Part shown: piece by piece, positions 8,835 to 18,041 of the stretch | Layout of the letters: each line of letters begins with the position of its first letter | Numbering within the stretch: position 1 is the stretch's first letter | Assembly (NCBI GenBank): GCA_964423345.1 | Contig: CAYREV010000028.1 | Location: 1-28,722, forward strand | Reading direction: 5' to 3' | DNA from: CAYREV01 sp964423345 | GTDB lineage: Bacteria; Bacteroidota; Rhodothermia; Balneolales; Balneolaceae | Length of the DNA: 28,722 nt | Notes under the pieces: generated by a model | What the model was told of the DNA's origin: nothing | The model's input: the letters and a program-made list of their open reading frames with translations, nothing else | The model's database searches: none | Translations under genes and position numbers: made by a program

Positions 8835-10988
8835 TCATTTGCCTATGATGGTCTCCATAGACCTGGCTTTGCCACGAACCGTAACGGTACGTCCCTTCTG
8901 CATAAGGTCGCCCGGACGCGGGAACTGGGTGTAGACCGTTCCCGATCCGATAAGCCTGGCTTCAAACCCCTGGCTGTTTATGAGCAGGGAAGCTTTCCGC
9001 ATGTTCATCCCGCCCACATCGGGTATGACACCGTGGGTGTCGGGTACTTCCGAGGTGTCGGCGGATGTCATGGCTGCCGATAATGTCAATACAATTTCGT
9101 CGGCCGGTTCCAGCCTGGATCCCGGTTTGGGTTCCTGCCCGGCCACCCAGACTCCGCTGCCTTCCGTATCATAGGCCAGCCGCTGGTTCTTTAGTATATG
9201 TTTCGCTTCATCCAGGGTCATCTCCCTGACTTCGGGCGCGTAGGCCCACGGAGATGAAGGTTTCTCGCTTTCAATGATCTGTTTCTCAATTTCGTTGTCG
9301 AGGCCGGCGATTCGCTTGGAGGTCTCCCGGAATACCGGACCCGCGATATACCCACCGTAGGGCGGATAGATGCCCGGCTCGTCCATTACAATCAGGCAAA
9401 CATATTTCGGATCGTCGGCCGGGAAGAAGCCCACGAACGACGATCGGTACGCCGAGCGGTATCGCCCTTCAATAAATTTTTGTGCCGTTCCCGTCTTGCC
9501 GGCTATCGACAACCCGGTAACCTGGGCGTATTCGGCAGTGCCCGAATCGGAGACCACCTCCTTGAATACGGGGGATAGTTTGTCGAGCGTCGATTTGAGT
9601 GCGATCTGCCGTACTTCGACGGGAGTGTATTCCCAAACGGTGTTGTCTTCGCCGTCGGTAATTTTCGATATGAGATACGGCCGCATCATTTTGCCGCCGT
9701 TGGCAAAGGCCGCATACGACTGGGCAATCTGCATAGGCGTAACCTGTACCTCGTAACCGATGGACATCCAGGGCAGGGTCACTTCGCTCCATTCATAGGG
9801 TTTTTGCAGCCTGCCTGCCACTTCGTTGGGCAGGTCAATGTTGGTAGGGGTGCCGTAACCCAGGTTGCGGGCATACTGGTAGAAGGTGTCGTTGCTTAAC
9901 CTCATCGCTATTTCTGCTGTGGCGATGTTGGATGACTTACTGATGACTTCCGGGAAGGTGAGGGTGCCGAGAGGGTCATGGTCGCGCATCCACTGGCCGT
10001 GGATCTGCATGTTTCCGTCTTCGGGCGTCTCGAAAGTCTCATCGAATTTCACCTTGTTCTGTTCGACGGCGGCAATAGCCGTTACCAGTTTGAAAGTGGA
10101 GCCGGGCTCGATCATGTCCGAAATCGCATAATTCCTGCGGTTCTCGTTTTCTGAGGAGGCGGGATTGTTGGGATTGTATGTGGGATAGTTAGCCATCGCT
10201 TTAATGGCTCCCGTATTGGGATCCATGACAATAGCCGAACCGTAGTCGGATTTCGTCCTGTCGATCCCGGCTTTAAGTTCTTCTTCCAGGATAGCCTGGA
10301 TATGTGAATCGATGGTTGTATGCAGGGAATGGCCCTGTTGGGGTTGTTTCCGGGGAGCTCCCACGTAGGCAAAGATCCCCCCGTTCCGGTTGCGCCGCAC
10401 CTGCTGCACGCCATCGGTTCCTTTCAGTTGCTTGTTATATTCTTTTTCGAGGCCGATCATGCCCTCCAGTCCATGATTGACAAAACCGAGGACGTGGGCG
10501 GCCAGTGTTCCAAAATTGTATCGGCGCTGATAGTCCTCTTCCTGTATGACACCCCGTATGTTCAGGGCGCGGATCTCTTCGTAGGCTTCGGTGTCAATAT
10601 TATCCTCCAATACGACGTAGCGCGACCGCCGTGGTGCGGCGTCGACCTTATTAAGGTAGCGGGAGGCGGCTACACCGGTGTGCTTTGACAATGTATTGCA
10701 CAGCTGCCTGACCTGGTCCCTTGTCAGGCCGGGGACATGAGGATCCAGCGCCACTTTGTAGGCTACCGAGTTGGTGACCAGCAGGCTACCGTCGTCATCA
10801 TAAATATTGCCTCGCTGTGCGGGGATGGAGATGTTGTCAATAGCCTGTTCGCTCCAGAGCTCACGCAGTTTTTCCCCTTCCCAGAAGTTTATACGTAGCA
10901 GCTGCAGTCCGATGGCGGTGGGAATAAGCAGTATCAGTCCGAAGACGATAAACATGCGGCTTAATATGGCGGTGCGTTCTTTCATCAT
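8835..10988 (-). CDS. ftsI: Class B penicillin-binding protein (FtsI/PBP3-type transpeptidase) with PASTA domains
   Basis: A 717-residue membrane-anchored D,D-transpeptidase that cross-links septal peptidoglycan. It has one transmembrane helix at about residues 12-31, then the dimerisation/pedestal domain (QRGNIYDDDGSLL). The transpeptidase domain carries all three active-site motifs: STFK at 297-300 (nucleophile Ser297), SSN at 352-354, and KTGT at 498-501. Two C-terminal PASTA-like segments follow, about 586-637 and 652-706. The start overlaps the ftsL-like stop. The partner SEDS protein FtsW is encoded downstream in the same operon. PASTA-bearing division PBPs are usual in this phylum and in Firmicutes. 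Confidence 0.95.
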   Translation of the reverse strand: MMKERTAILSRMFIVFGLILLIPTAIGLQLLRINFWEGEKLRELWSEQAIDNISIPAQRGNIYDDDGSLLVTNSVAYKVALDPHVPGLTRDQVRQLCNTLSKHTGVAASRYLNKVDAAPRRSRYVVLEDNIDTEAYEEIRALNIRGVIQEEDYQRRYNFGTLAAHVLGFVNHGLEGMIGLEKEYNKQLKGTDGVQQVRRNRNGGIFAYVGAPRKQPQQGHSLHTTIDSHIQAILEEELKAGIDRTKSDYGSAIVMDPNTGAIKAMANYPTYNPNNPASSENENRRNYAISDMIEPGSTFKLVTAIAAVEQNKVKFDETFETPEDGNMQIHGQWMRDHDPLGTLTFPEVISKSSNIATAEIAMRLSNDTFYQYARNLGYGTPTNIDLPNEVAGRLQKPYEWSEVTLPWMSIGYEVQVTPMQIAQSYAAFANGGKMMRPYLISKITDGEDNTVWEYTPVEVRQIALKSTLDKLSPVFKEVVSDSGTAEYAQVTGLSIAGKTGTAQKFIEGRYRSAYRSSFVGFFPADDPKYVCLIVMDEPGIYPPYGGYIAGPVFRETSKRIAGLDNEIEKQIIESEKPSSPWAYAPEVREMTLDEAKHILKNQRLAYDTEGSGVWVAGQEPKPGSRLEPADEIVLTLSAAMTSADTSEVPDTHGVIPDVGGMNMRKASLLINSQGFEARLIGSGTVYTQFPRPGDLMQKGRTVTVRGKARSMETIIGK

Positions 10989-11413
10989 TCAGCCTCCACC
11001 TCTATTACTTTCTCTGCGGGCCCGCCGTTGATAAATCCCATCAACTTTGCCTTGTCGTATATCTCAGCAGGGCCGATCATGCGATCGTAGGTGAGGCGAT
11101 AGTCGTTATGCATGCGGCGGACCTGGTTGTATTCGCGCTCCAGCTGCTGTACTTCCTGAAGCAGCTCCTGTGTGGCAAAGACATGGTTGAGGTAAAACAC
11201 CCCCAGGATACCGCCGACAACCGCCCCGAGGATCACTTTCCACGGTTTTAGCTTCGGGAAGCCGAGGGAACTCTTTTTTTTCTTGCCGTTCATGGGCCGT
11301 CCGTAGCGGGTGCCGTTGGTGCTCCCGCTGCGTTTGGACCTGGCAGAGCCGTTTTTGCGGCTGCGGACGTTCGGCTTCGTTTTCTTTTTCTTGAGTGGGG
11401 TCTTTACAATCAT
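10985..11413 (-). CDS. FtsL-like divisome membrane protein
   Basis: A 142-residue protein with a very basic N-terminal tail (about residues 1-57, many Lys/Arg), one transmembrane helix at about 58-77 (WKVILGAVVGGILGVFYL), and a heptad-like periplasmic segment (LLQEVQQLEREYNQVRRMHNDY). This is the size and layout of FtsL, which forms a coiled-coil complex with FtsB and FtsQ. Its place between rsmH and the transpeptidase gene is the canonical ftsL position. It overlaps rsmH by ATGA and the transpeptidase gene by 4 bp. Sequence conservation in FtsL is poor, so the identity rests mainly on topology and context. Confidence 0.85.
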   Translation of the reverse strand: MIVKTPLKKKKTKPNVRSRKNGSARSKRSGSTNGTRYGRPMNGKKKKSSLGFPKLKPWKVILGAVVGGILGVFYLNHVFATQELLQEVQQLEREYNQVRRMHNDYRLTYDRMIGPAEIYDKAKLMGFINGGPAEKVIEVEAE

Positions 11414-12351
11414 TGCTGCACCCCCGGCTCATCCGTTTTTTCGGCCACGCGCATCTTGGCGCTTCGGGCGGCCGGGTTTTCATCAATCTCCTCATTCGTA
11501 GGGGTAATGATGCCATCGCTCAGTGACTGTATGGGAGAGAGGTCGTTTCCGTAAAAGTCCTTGGGTATTTCCCCCTTGTGATTGCCCGCCTTGAAAAAAC
11601 GTTTGACGATGCGGTCTTCCAGCGAATGATAGGAGATGGCCACAATTCGGCCGCCGATCTTCAGTATCTCTAAAGCCTCTTCGAGTACCGCCCTGAGCAT
11701 GTCCAGCTCACGGTTCACCTCTATACGTATGCCCTGGAAGACCCGTGCCACACTCTTGATCTGGTGGGGTCCGTGAACGACAGAGGTGATGATGTCGCGC
11801 AGCTCGCCGGTCGTTTCGAGGGGACGGGCGTCGATGATGGCCCGGGCGATCTGCCTGCTCATGCGTTCTTCCCCGTAATGGAAGATGATGTCACGCAGAT
11901 CTTCATAGGAGTATTCATTGACCACCTGGTAGGCGGTTACTCCCCGCAGGTTGCTCATCCGCATATCCAGCGGGCCGTCCTGCTGAAAACTGAAACCGCG
12001 ATCGGCTTTGGTGATCTGGTGGGTCGATACGCCAAGGTCCAGCAGGATTCCGGATACCTCTCCGTGTGTCTCTGGGGGTAACAGCCTGGAAAGGTATCCG
12101 AAATTGCCCTTTATGCTGGTAAAACGGGGATCGTTGCCTATGCGAGCGCCTGCGGCTTCAAGGGCTTCGTCGTCCTGGTCGATACCGATAAGCTGACCTT
12201 CCTTATTTAGTTGAGACAGGATTTCCATCGAATGGCCGCCGCCGCCCAGCGTGCCATCTATATAGATGCCGCTTTGGTCCGTTATCAGCCATTCAACGGA
12301 CTCTTCCAGCAGCACGGGTACATGCTTATATCCTGTATCATGTTTGGTCAT
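11410..12351 (-). CDS. rsmH: 16S rRNA (cytosine(1402)-N(4))-methyltransferase RsmH
   Basis: A SAM-dependent methyltransferase that modifies C1402 in the ribosomal P site. Family signatures are YKHVPVLLEESVEWL at the start, the SAM-binding loop DGTLGGGGHSMEIL, LLDLGVSTHQI, and RIVAISYHSLEDRIVKRFF. Four in-frame ATG codons lie at 12366, 12363, 12360 and 12351, all inside the end of mraZ. I prefer 12351 because GGTGAT lies 9 bases upstream of it and MTKHDTGYKHVPVLL resembles the usual N-terminus. With the first ATG it would be 318 residues. Confidence 0.95.
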   Translation of the reverse strand: MTKHDTGYKHVPVLLEESVEWLITDQSGIYIDGTLGGGGHSMEILSQLNKEGQLIGIDQDDEALEAAGARIGNDPRFTSIKGNFGYLSRLLPPETHGEVSGILLDLGVSTHQITKADRGFSFQQDGPLDMRMSNLRGVTAYQVVNEYSYEDLRDIIFHYGEERMSRQIARAIIDARPLETTGELRDIITSVVHGPHQIKSVARVFQGIRIEVNRELDMLRAVLEEALEILKIGGRIVAISYHSLEDRIVKRFFKAGNHKGEIPKDFYGNDLSPIQSLSDGIITPTNEEIDENPAARSAKMRVAEKTDEPGVQQ

Positions 12352-12805
12352 TGGTATCATCATCACCCATCACGCGCTCAAAAAGTTCTTGATACGATTC
12401 AAAGCTAAGACCGGAATCGACCTCGTCGAGCTTGGACGGCGCCCACACTTCGATGCGTTCGCCGCTGCCGATAAAGATGGCTTTGCCATCGATGCCGGCC
12501 CATTCCATCAGTTGCGAAGGGAGTGCAATGCGGTTCTGGTTATCGAGGGACAAATCTTCTGCAAAACGCAGGAAATTGCGCTTGACGGTACGTCCCTCTT
12601 TGGTAAAACTGTTGATTTGGGAAAGCTGATCCTCTACCTTCTGCCATTCGTCCTCGGGATAGAGGTACAGGCAGGGTTCGAGACCTCTTAAAATAGTAAA
12701 ACGCTCCTGAGCCTGGGGGTTCAGGCTTTTGCGCAGTTTGGCCGGGAAGCTTACGCGTCCTTTATTATCTACGCTATGTTCATATTGGCCTTTAAAACTA
12801 GGCAT
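12338..12805 (-). CDS. mraZ: Transcriptional regulator MraZ
   Basis: A 155-residue protein with two SpoVT/AbrB-type swapped-hairpin segments. The first is at about residues 7-53 (YEHSVDNKGRVSFPAKLRKSL) and the second at about 80-125 (LSLDNQNRIALPSQL). MraZ binds DNA as a ring-shaped oligomer and in other bacteria represses its own dcw operon. It is the first gene of the cluster here, as expected. A GGGG stretch about 8 bases before the ATG may serve as a weak ribosome-binding site. The matching operator candidate is directly upstream. Confidence 0.95.
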   Translation of the reverse strand: MPSFKGQYEHSVDNKGRVSFPAKLRKSLNPQAQERFTILRGLEPCLYLYPEDEWQKVEDQLSQINSFTKEGRTVKRNFLRFAEDLSLDNQNRIALPSQLMEWAGIDGKAIFIGSGERIEVWAPSKLDEVDSGLSFESYQELFERVMGDDDTNDQT

Positions 12806-12862
12806 ATAGTATTCCCCAGAAGTCAGACTGATTATCGAAAACGAAAGCGGATTTCAAGAATT

Positions 12863-12887
12863 CCCACATTCTCCCACTTCAACCCAC
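12863..12887 (-). promoter_or_regulatory. Candidate MraZ operator (three GTGGG direct repeats)
   Basis: On the minus strand the pentamer GTGGG occurs at 12887-12883, 12877-12873 and 12867-12863, spaced exactly 10 bp, one helical turn. This matches the established MraZ site type of TGGGN direct repeats separated by 5 bp. The repeats begin right after the proposed -10 box, so a bound MraZ ring would cover the transcription start. Confidence 0.82.
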
Positions 12888-12917
12888 AATGTACCCCAAA
12901 GGGGTGGAAATTGTCAA
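12888..12917 (-). promoter_or_regulatory. Candidate dcw operon promoter (upstream of mraZ)
   Basis: On the minus strand TTGACA (12917-12912), an exact -35 consensus, is followed after 18 bp by TACATT (12893-12888) as a -10 candidate. The spacer contains the palindrome ACCCC-AAA-GGGGT (12893-12905, plus-strand reading), which might bind a regulator. A second, weaker pair TTGAAA (12857-12852) and GATAAT (12836-12831) with a 15-bp spacer lies closer to the gene. No start site is known; this is pattern matching only. Confidence 0.5.
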
Positions 12918-13190
12918 GAAAATATTTAAAAAGAGCTGTTTATTTTTTGTTTTTACATCTGTAGGCGGGGTTTTGGCCGCCCAAACGCTCTAAAAGCCTG
13001 TTTTTTAAGGGTTATTGGCGTTTAAAGGGGGATAGGTACAAAATTGGGTCCGTGGTGGTAGAGTGTGGGAGAGATATATTGAATGAAACTGGGAATTCCG
13101 GGCATATCCCCGTAATAAATGAGCCGGGGAACGGCATCTCTTAACTTTAAAGGTGAATTAGGGAAAGCCAACAATTAATAGGAGGACCTT
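12918..13190. other. Intergenic region between mraZ promoter and small ORF
   Basis: I see no gene in this stretch. It contains a short hairpin GGCGG/CCGCC (about 12964-12981) and distant complementary arms AAACGC (12983-12988) and GCGTTT (13018-13023). Arms TCCCCG and CGGGGA around 13110-13130 lie upstream of the small ORF. A TAACTTTA at about 13142 resembles the TAnnTTTG box with one mismatch, but no convincing upstream TTTG accompanies it. Confidence 0.4.
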
Positions 13191-13295
13191 ATGAGTACAG
13201 AAATATCTGCCGACCGTACCCTGCAATCGGTAAAGGAGTACTACGGAAAAATAGTGTCGGGAACGAATGACCTTAAGACCACCGCCTGCTGCTAG
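13191..13295 (+). CDS. 34-codon small ORF resembling the N-terminus of ArsM-like methyltransferases
   Basis: An ATG preceded by a perfect AGGAGG (7 bases upstream) opens a 34-codon frame that ends in TAG. The peptide contains SVKEYYGKIVSGTNDLKTTA and finishes with Cys-Cys. From memory, the pattern of a YYGK motif followed by a DLKT-x-ACC motif marks the start of arsenite/SAM methyltransferase-like proteins, in which the Cys pair is followed by a Rossmann domain. Here the frame stops exactly after the Cys pair, and the sequence beyond shows no methyltransferase. It may be a remnant of a truncated gene or a translated microprotein. The very good ribosome-binding site suggests it can be translated. 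Confidence 0.5.
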   Translation: MSTEISADRTLQSVKEYYGKIVSGTNDLKTTACC

Positions 13296-13397
13296 CTTTC
13301 ATCAGTACGGGGGTTTGGGCTACGCTGAATCGCCGGCAAATTTTTAGGGGCTAATTCTCGTTAACCGTTGTTAAACGGATAACTTTTATATATACGG

Positions 13398-14570
13398 ATG
13401 TTTTTACCTAGCCGGGGAATGCACTCGAACATACCATTTACGTTGCTGGCCTGTGCCCTGTTCCTGTGGGTTGGGTCGGTGGATATTACGGTAAATCCCA
13501 TTGGCGGGGATACCGTATCAGCTTCTGTTGCCGATACGGCCGCCCTTGAAAAGGTTTATCGCCAGGCGCGTGATATCGAATCCGTAAGGAGCCTGCTGAT
13601 ACAGCAGGAGGGAGAACTGCTGGCCCGGGAATATTTCCACGGGGGAAAGCCCGGGCGCAAGATGAATACCAAGTCGGCCTCCAAAAGCATCCTTTCTCTG
13701 CTGGCCGGCATCGCTATTGAAAAGGGCATCATTGAAAGCGTGGAGGATCCCATCCATACCTACCTTCCCGGCTATTTCAGGGATATTGAAGATCCCCGGA
13801 AGCGATCCATCACCATCAGGGACCTTCTGACGATGCGCACAGGCCTGGAGACGACCAGTTTTCACAATTACGGGGCGTGGGTCACCAGTGACAACTGGGT
13901 GGAGTATGTGCTTGAACAGCCTATAGAGGTCGATCCCGGCACCGATATACGCTACAGCACCGGCACCTCGCACCTGCTGTCGGTGATCCTAACAAAAGCC
14001 TCGGGCATGAGCACCCGGGCTTTTGCCAACAAGTACCTGTTCGGGCCGCTGGGTATTGAAGCCGGGGGGTGGGACCGGGATCCGCAGGGGTATTATATGG
14101 GAGGGAACAACCTCTTCCTGGCTCCGGAAGATTTGCTCAGGATAGGGCAAATGGTACTTAACGGCGGCACCTGGCGGGGCGAGCGGATTATCAGCGTACA
14201 GTGGCTGAAGGATTCTTTCGAAACGTATACCCGCAGCAACTACAACCCCTACAATTACGGCTACATGTGGTGGAATCGAAGGGTGGGAGGATTTAAAACC
14301 TATTTTGCCTGGGGCTATGGCGGACAATACCTATTTCTTATTCCCGAGCTCGATGCGACCGTGGTTATTATGTCATCCTTTGCCAATGCCACCCAGCGCC
14401 GGCAATATAAGGAGCCCGTCTTTCGGCTGCTGCGCGAACAGATTATTCCCGGTATACTGGAAAGTGAGGCCCGGAGCGAAATCCGGGCACCCGCAGTTGA
14501 AGCCCCCTCATCATTCAAGATACTTCTTGCGCAATTTTTAATATATCGGTTAACACTCCCGCTGCCGTGA
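13398..14570 (+). CDS. Serine hydrolase, beta-lactamase/class C PBP-like family
   Basis: A 390-residue protein of the beta-lactamase-like fold (Pfam Beta-lactamase family, PF00144). A hydrophobic N-terminal segment at about residues 10-28 looks like an export signal. The active-site SxxK motif is SASK at 93-96 and the Tyr motif is YST at 186-188, followed by HLLSVILTKASGM. The third motif region reads WGYGGQ at 305-310, where many relatives have HGG. The substrate is unknown; members include esterases and D-Ala peptidases. An alternative start is the ATG at 13419. Its last 18 codons overlap the convergent hom gene, so the C-terminal tail is probably not conserved. Confidence 0.85.
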   Translation: MFLPSRGMHSNIPFTLLACALFLWVGSVDITVNPIGGDTVSASVADTAALEKVYRQARDIESVRSLLIQQEGELLAREYFHGGKPGRKMNTKSASKSILSLLAGIAIEKGIIESVEDPIHTYLPGYFRDIEDPRKRSITIRDLLTMRTGLETTSFHNYGAWVTSDNWVEYVLEQPIEVDPGTDIRYSTGTSHLLSVILTKASGMSTRAFANKYLFGPLGIEAGGWDRDPQGYYMGGNNLFLAPEDLLRIGQMVLNGGTWRGERIISVQWLKDSFETYTRSNYNPYNYGYMWWNRRVGGFKTYFAWGYGGQYLFLIPELDATVVIMSSFANATQRRQYKEPVFRLLREQIIPGILESEARSEIRAPAVEAPSSFKILLAQFLIYRLTLPLP

Positions 14571-15606
14571 CATCCCGCCCGGCTCCCGGGCCCTGTATTA
14601 CGATGGGCGACTCGCGGTATCGTTCGGTTCGGATACGCAACAGGTTGTCGGTACCCTGCAGGCTGCCCAGGGGTGAGTTTTTCGGAACCTGCTGAACCTG
14701 AACGTTTACCTCCCCTTCCGAGAGGGTGCCTGTATAACGAAGTACTTTATTCTTTTCACGGGCCCGCTCCACTTTTGTTTGCCACTCCTCATCGATGGCC
14801 GGCAGATTTCTGAGGAATTCTCCGCGGTCGAGGGAGGCCAGTTGTGCGGGAATAAGGGATTCCACCTGCAGTTGGCTGCGTTCGATTTGCAGTCCCGAGG
14901 TACGGGCCAGGGTCAGGAATTTTCGGGCCACATCCTCCCCGGAGAGGTCGTCGCGTGGATCGGGTTCGGCATAGCCGAGCTCCCGGGCCGCCACCACGGC
15001 TTTGCTGAAGGGAGTGCCGTTTTCAAGCCGGTTGAACAGGTAGGTCATGGTACCTGAAAGCACTCCCGATATCTCGGTGACCCGGTCGCCGCTCTCAATG
15101 AGGTCGGTCAGGGTGGAGATAATGGGCAGCCCGGCCCCGACCGTCGTTTCGTACCGAAACCGGATGCCTTGGTTGCGGGCTTTTTCCTGCAGCCGGTTAT
15201 AAAAAGACTGCTCAAATGTATTGGCCAGTTTGCTGGGGGTGACAATATTAAATCCGGCCTCCATCAGTTCAGGGTAAAGGCGGGCCACTTCGGGACTGCC
15301 GGTGGCGTCGACGAATATAGCCGGGCGCTGGCGGTTGTTCTTTAGCTTTTCGAGGATTACCTCCCATTCGGTTTTATTTCCATCCTGCAGCAGTTGCAGT
15401 GTTTTAACAGGCGGGTGCCCCTGTTCCCGGAATATAAAATTACGGGTGTTGCAACTGCCCAGCAGCCTGAAATTGTGAGGGCTATCCAGGTTTTCAAGCT
15501 GCCGGATGAGAGTGCCACCCACAGCGCCGGTTCCGGCTACAAACAGGTAGATGGGAGATTTGGTCCTGCGGGGTTTCGTTCTGATTCGTTTGGCTTGTTG
15601 ATTCAT
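14515..15606 (-). CDS. hom: Homoserine dehydrogenase (monofunctional)
   Basis: A 363-residue NAD(P)-dependent enzyme reducing aspartate-semialdehyde to homoserine, the precursor for methionine and threonine. The nucleotide-binding loop FVAGTGAVGG is at about residues 22-31, TPSK at 123-126, GVLSGTMTYLFNRL at 181-194, and the catalytic-region motif DDLSGEDVARK at 219-229. The C-terminus (GPGAGRDVTAAGVLTDIL) matches the dehydrogenase half of ThrA/MetL proteins. There is no aspartokinase or ACT domain. It begins 7 bp after metX and is the last gene of the methionine operon, supplying homoserine to MetX. Confidence 0.92.
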   Translation of the reverse strand: MNQQAKRIRTKPRRTKSPIYLFVAGTGAVGGTLIRQLENLDSPHNFRLLGSCNTRNFIFREQGHPPVKTLQLLQDGNKTEWEVILEKLKNNRQRPAIFVDATGSPEVARLYPELMEAGFNIVTPSKLANTFEQSFYNRLQEKARNQGIRFRYETTVGAGLPIISTLTDLIESGDRVTEISGVLSGTMTYLFNRLENGTPFSKAVVAARELGYAEPDPRDDLSGEDVARKFLTLARTSGLQIERSQLQVESLIPAQLASLDRGEFLRNLPAIDEEWQTKVERAREKNKVLRYTGTLSEGEVNVQVQQVPKNSPLGSLQGTDNLLRIRTERYRESPIVIQGPGAGRDVTAAGVLTDILKIAQEVS

Positions 15607-15613
15607 GAATATG

Positions 15614-16660
<1,047 letters not shown>

Positions 16661-16694
16661 AGATATTGTTCGACTATATGCTGGGATTTATGGT

Positions 16695-18020
16695 TCAGCC
16701 TGCTACCTTGATACGCTCAAAGGCCGTTTCGAAGTCCTCGATGATGTCATCGATATGTTCGATGCCCACGGAAACGCGAATGAGATCCTCCTTAACACCG
16801 CTCGACGCCTGTTCCTTTTCGGTGAGTTGCTGGTGGGTGGTAGAGGCCGGATGAATGACGAGTGTTTTGGCGTCGCCCACGTTGGCCAGGTGGCTGGAAA
16901 GTTCGGTATTCTCAATGAACGAGCGGGCTGCAGGGAAACCGCCTTTGACTCCGAATGTCAGCACCGCACCGAACTTGCCTCGCTGCAGGTATTTCTGGGC
17001 CCTCTCATGATAATCATGGCCGGGAAGGCCGGTGTAGTTTACCCACGATACATCATCATGGTCCTGAAGCCATTTCGCCAGGCTCAGGGCATTTTCGCAG
17101 TGGCGCTCGGTCCGAAGCGATAGGGTTTCCAGTCCCTGAAGCAGGAGAAAGCTGTTGAAGGGAGAGGGAGCCGAGCCGAAATCGCGGAGCGCCTCCACGC
17201 GGGCCCGGATGGCAAAAGCGATATTGCCGAAAGGGCCGTCGGGCCCGAAGGTCTCCCAAAAATTGAGTCCGTGATATGCCGGCGAGGGTTCGGTAAAGAG
17301 CGGGAAGTTACCGTTGCCCCAGTTAAAGTTGCCTGCATCGACCAGCACGCCTCCGATGCTGGTGCCGTGACCGCCTATCCATTTGGTGGCCGATTCCACC
17401 ACAATATTGGCTCCGTGTTCGATGGGCCGGCAGATGGAGCCGGCGGCCCCGAAGGTGTTGTCGACGATGAGCGGGATACCGTGTTTACCGGCAATCTCAC
17501 TGAGACGGTCGAAATCCGGTACATTGCCGCGGGGGTTACCCAGCGACTCTACGTAGAGGGCTTTGGTATTCTCGTCGATAGCGGCTTCGTAGGATTCGGG
17601 CCGGTCGTCTTCCACAAACTTTACGTCGATGCCCAGCCGGGGAAGGGTAACCTTGAACTGGTTATAGGTTCCTCCGTACAGATAGCTGGTGGAAACGATA
17701 TTGTCACCCGCCTGGGCGATGGTGGCGATAGTCAGGAATTGGGCCGATTGCCCGGAGCTCGTGGCTACGGCTGCGGCCCCTCCCTCCAGGGCGGCGATGC
17801 GTTTTTCAAACACATCGGTGGTCGGGTTCATGATACGGGTATAGATGTTTCCGAACTCCTTGAGTGCGAACAGGGTAGCGGCATGTTCGGTATCATCAAA
17901 CTCGTAAGAGGTAGTCTGGTAGATGGGAACCGCCCTTGAGCCGGTGGCCGGATCCGGTTCCTGTCCCGCATGCAGCTGCAGGGTTTCGAATTTAAAATCT
18001 CGTTCTTCTTTGGTGCTCAT
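16695..18020 (-). CDS. metY: O-acetylhomoserine sulfhydrylase (PLP-dependent) MetY
   Basis: A 441-residue member of the Cys/Met metabolism PLP enzymes. It should form homocysteine directly from O-acetylhomoserine and sulfide. The N-terminus FETLQLHAGQEPDPATGSRA and YQTTSYEF are typical of MetY. Cofactor residues are visible: Asp187 in IVDNTFG and the Schiff-base Lys213 in ESATKWIGGHGTS. The length of about 440 residues, with the insertion of the MetY subgroup, separates it from the shorter cystathionine synthases and lyases of about 390 residues. It lies between the CoA-binding protein gene and metX in the SAM-riboswitch operon. Confidence 0.95.
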   Translation of the reverse strand: MSTKEERDFKFETLQLHAGQEPDPATGSRAVPIYQTTSYEFDDTEHAATLFALKEFGNIYTRIMNPTTDVFEKRIAALEGGAAAVATSSGQSAQFLTIATIAQAGDNIVSTSYLYGGTYNQFKVTLPRLGIDVKFVEDDRPESYEAAIDENTKALYVESLGNPRGNVPDFDRLSEIAGKHGIPLIVDNTFGAAGSICRPIEHGANIVVESATKWIGGHGTSIGGVLVDAGNFNWGNGNFPLFTEPSPAYHGLNFWETFGPDGPFGNIAFAIRARVEALRDFGSAPSPFNSFLLLQGLETLSLRTERHCENALSLAKWLQDHDDVSWVNYTGLPGHDYHERAQKYLQRGKFGAVLTFGVKGGFPAARSFIENTELSSHLANVGDAKTLVIHPASTTHQQLTEKEQASSGVKEDLIRVSVGIEHIDDIIEDFETAFERIKVAG

Positions 18021-18041
18021 GTCATTAGGGTTTTGTTGATG

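Noticed and set aside
13296..13330. Read-through of the TAG after Cys-Cys into a longer methyltransferase
   Set aside because: The in-frame continuation reads about ten unrelated residues and then hits TGA; no methyltransferase motif follows in any plus frame nearby.
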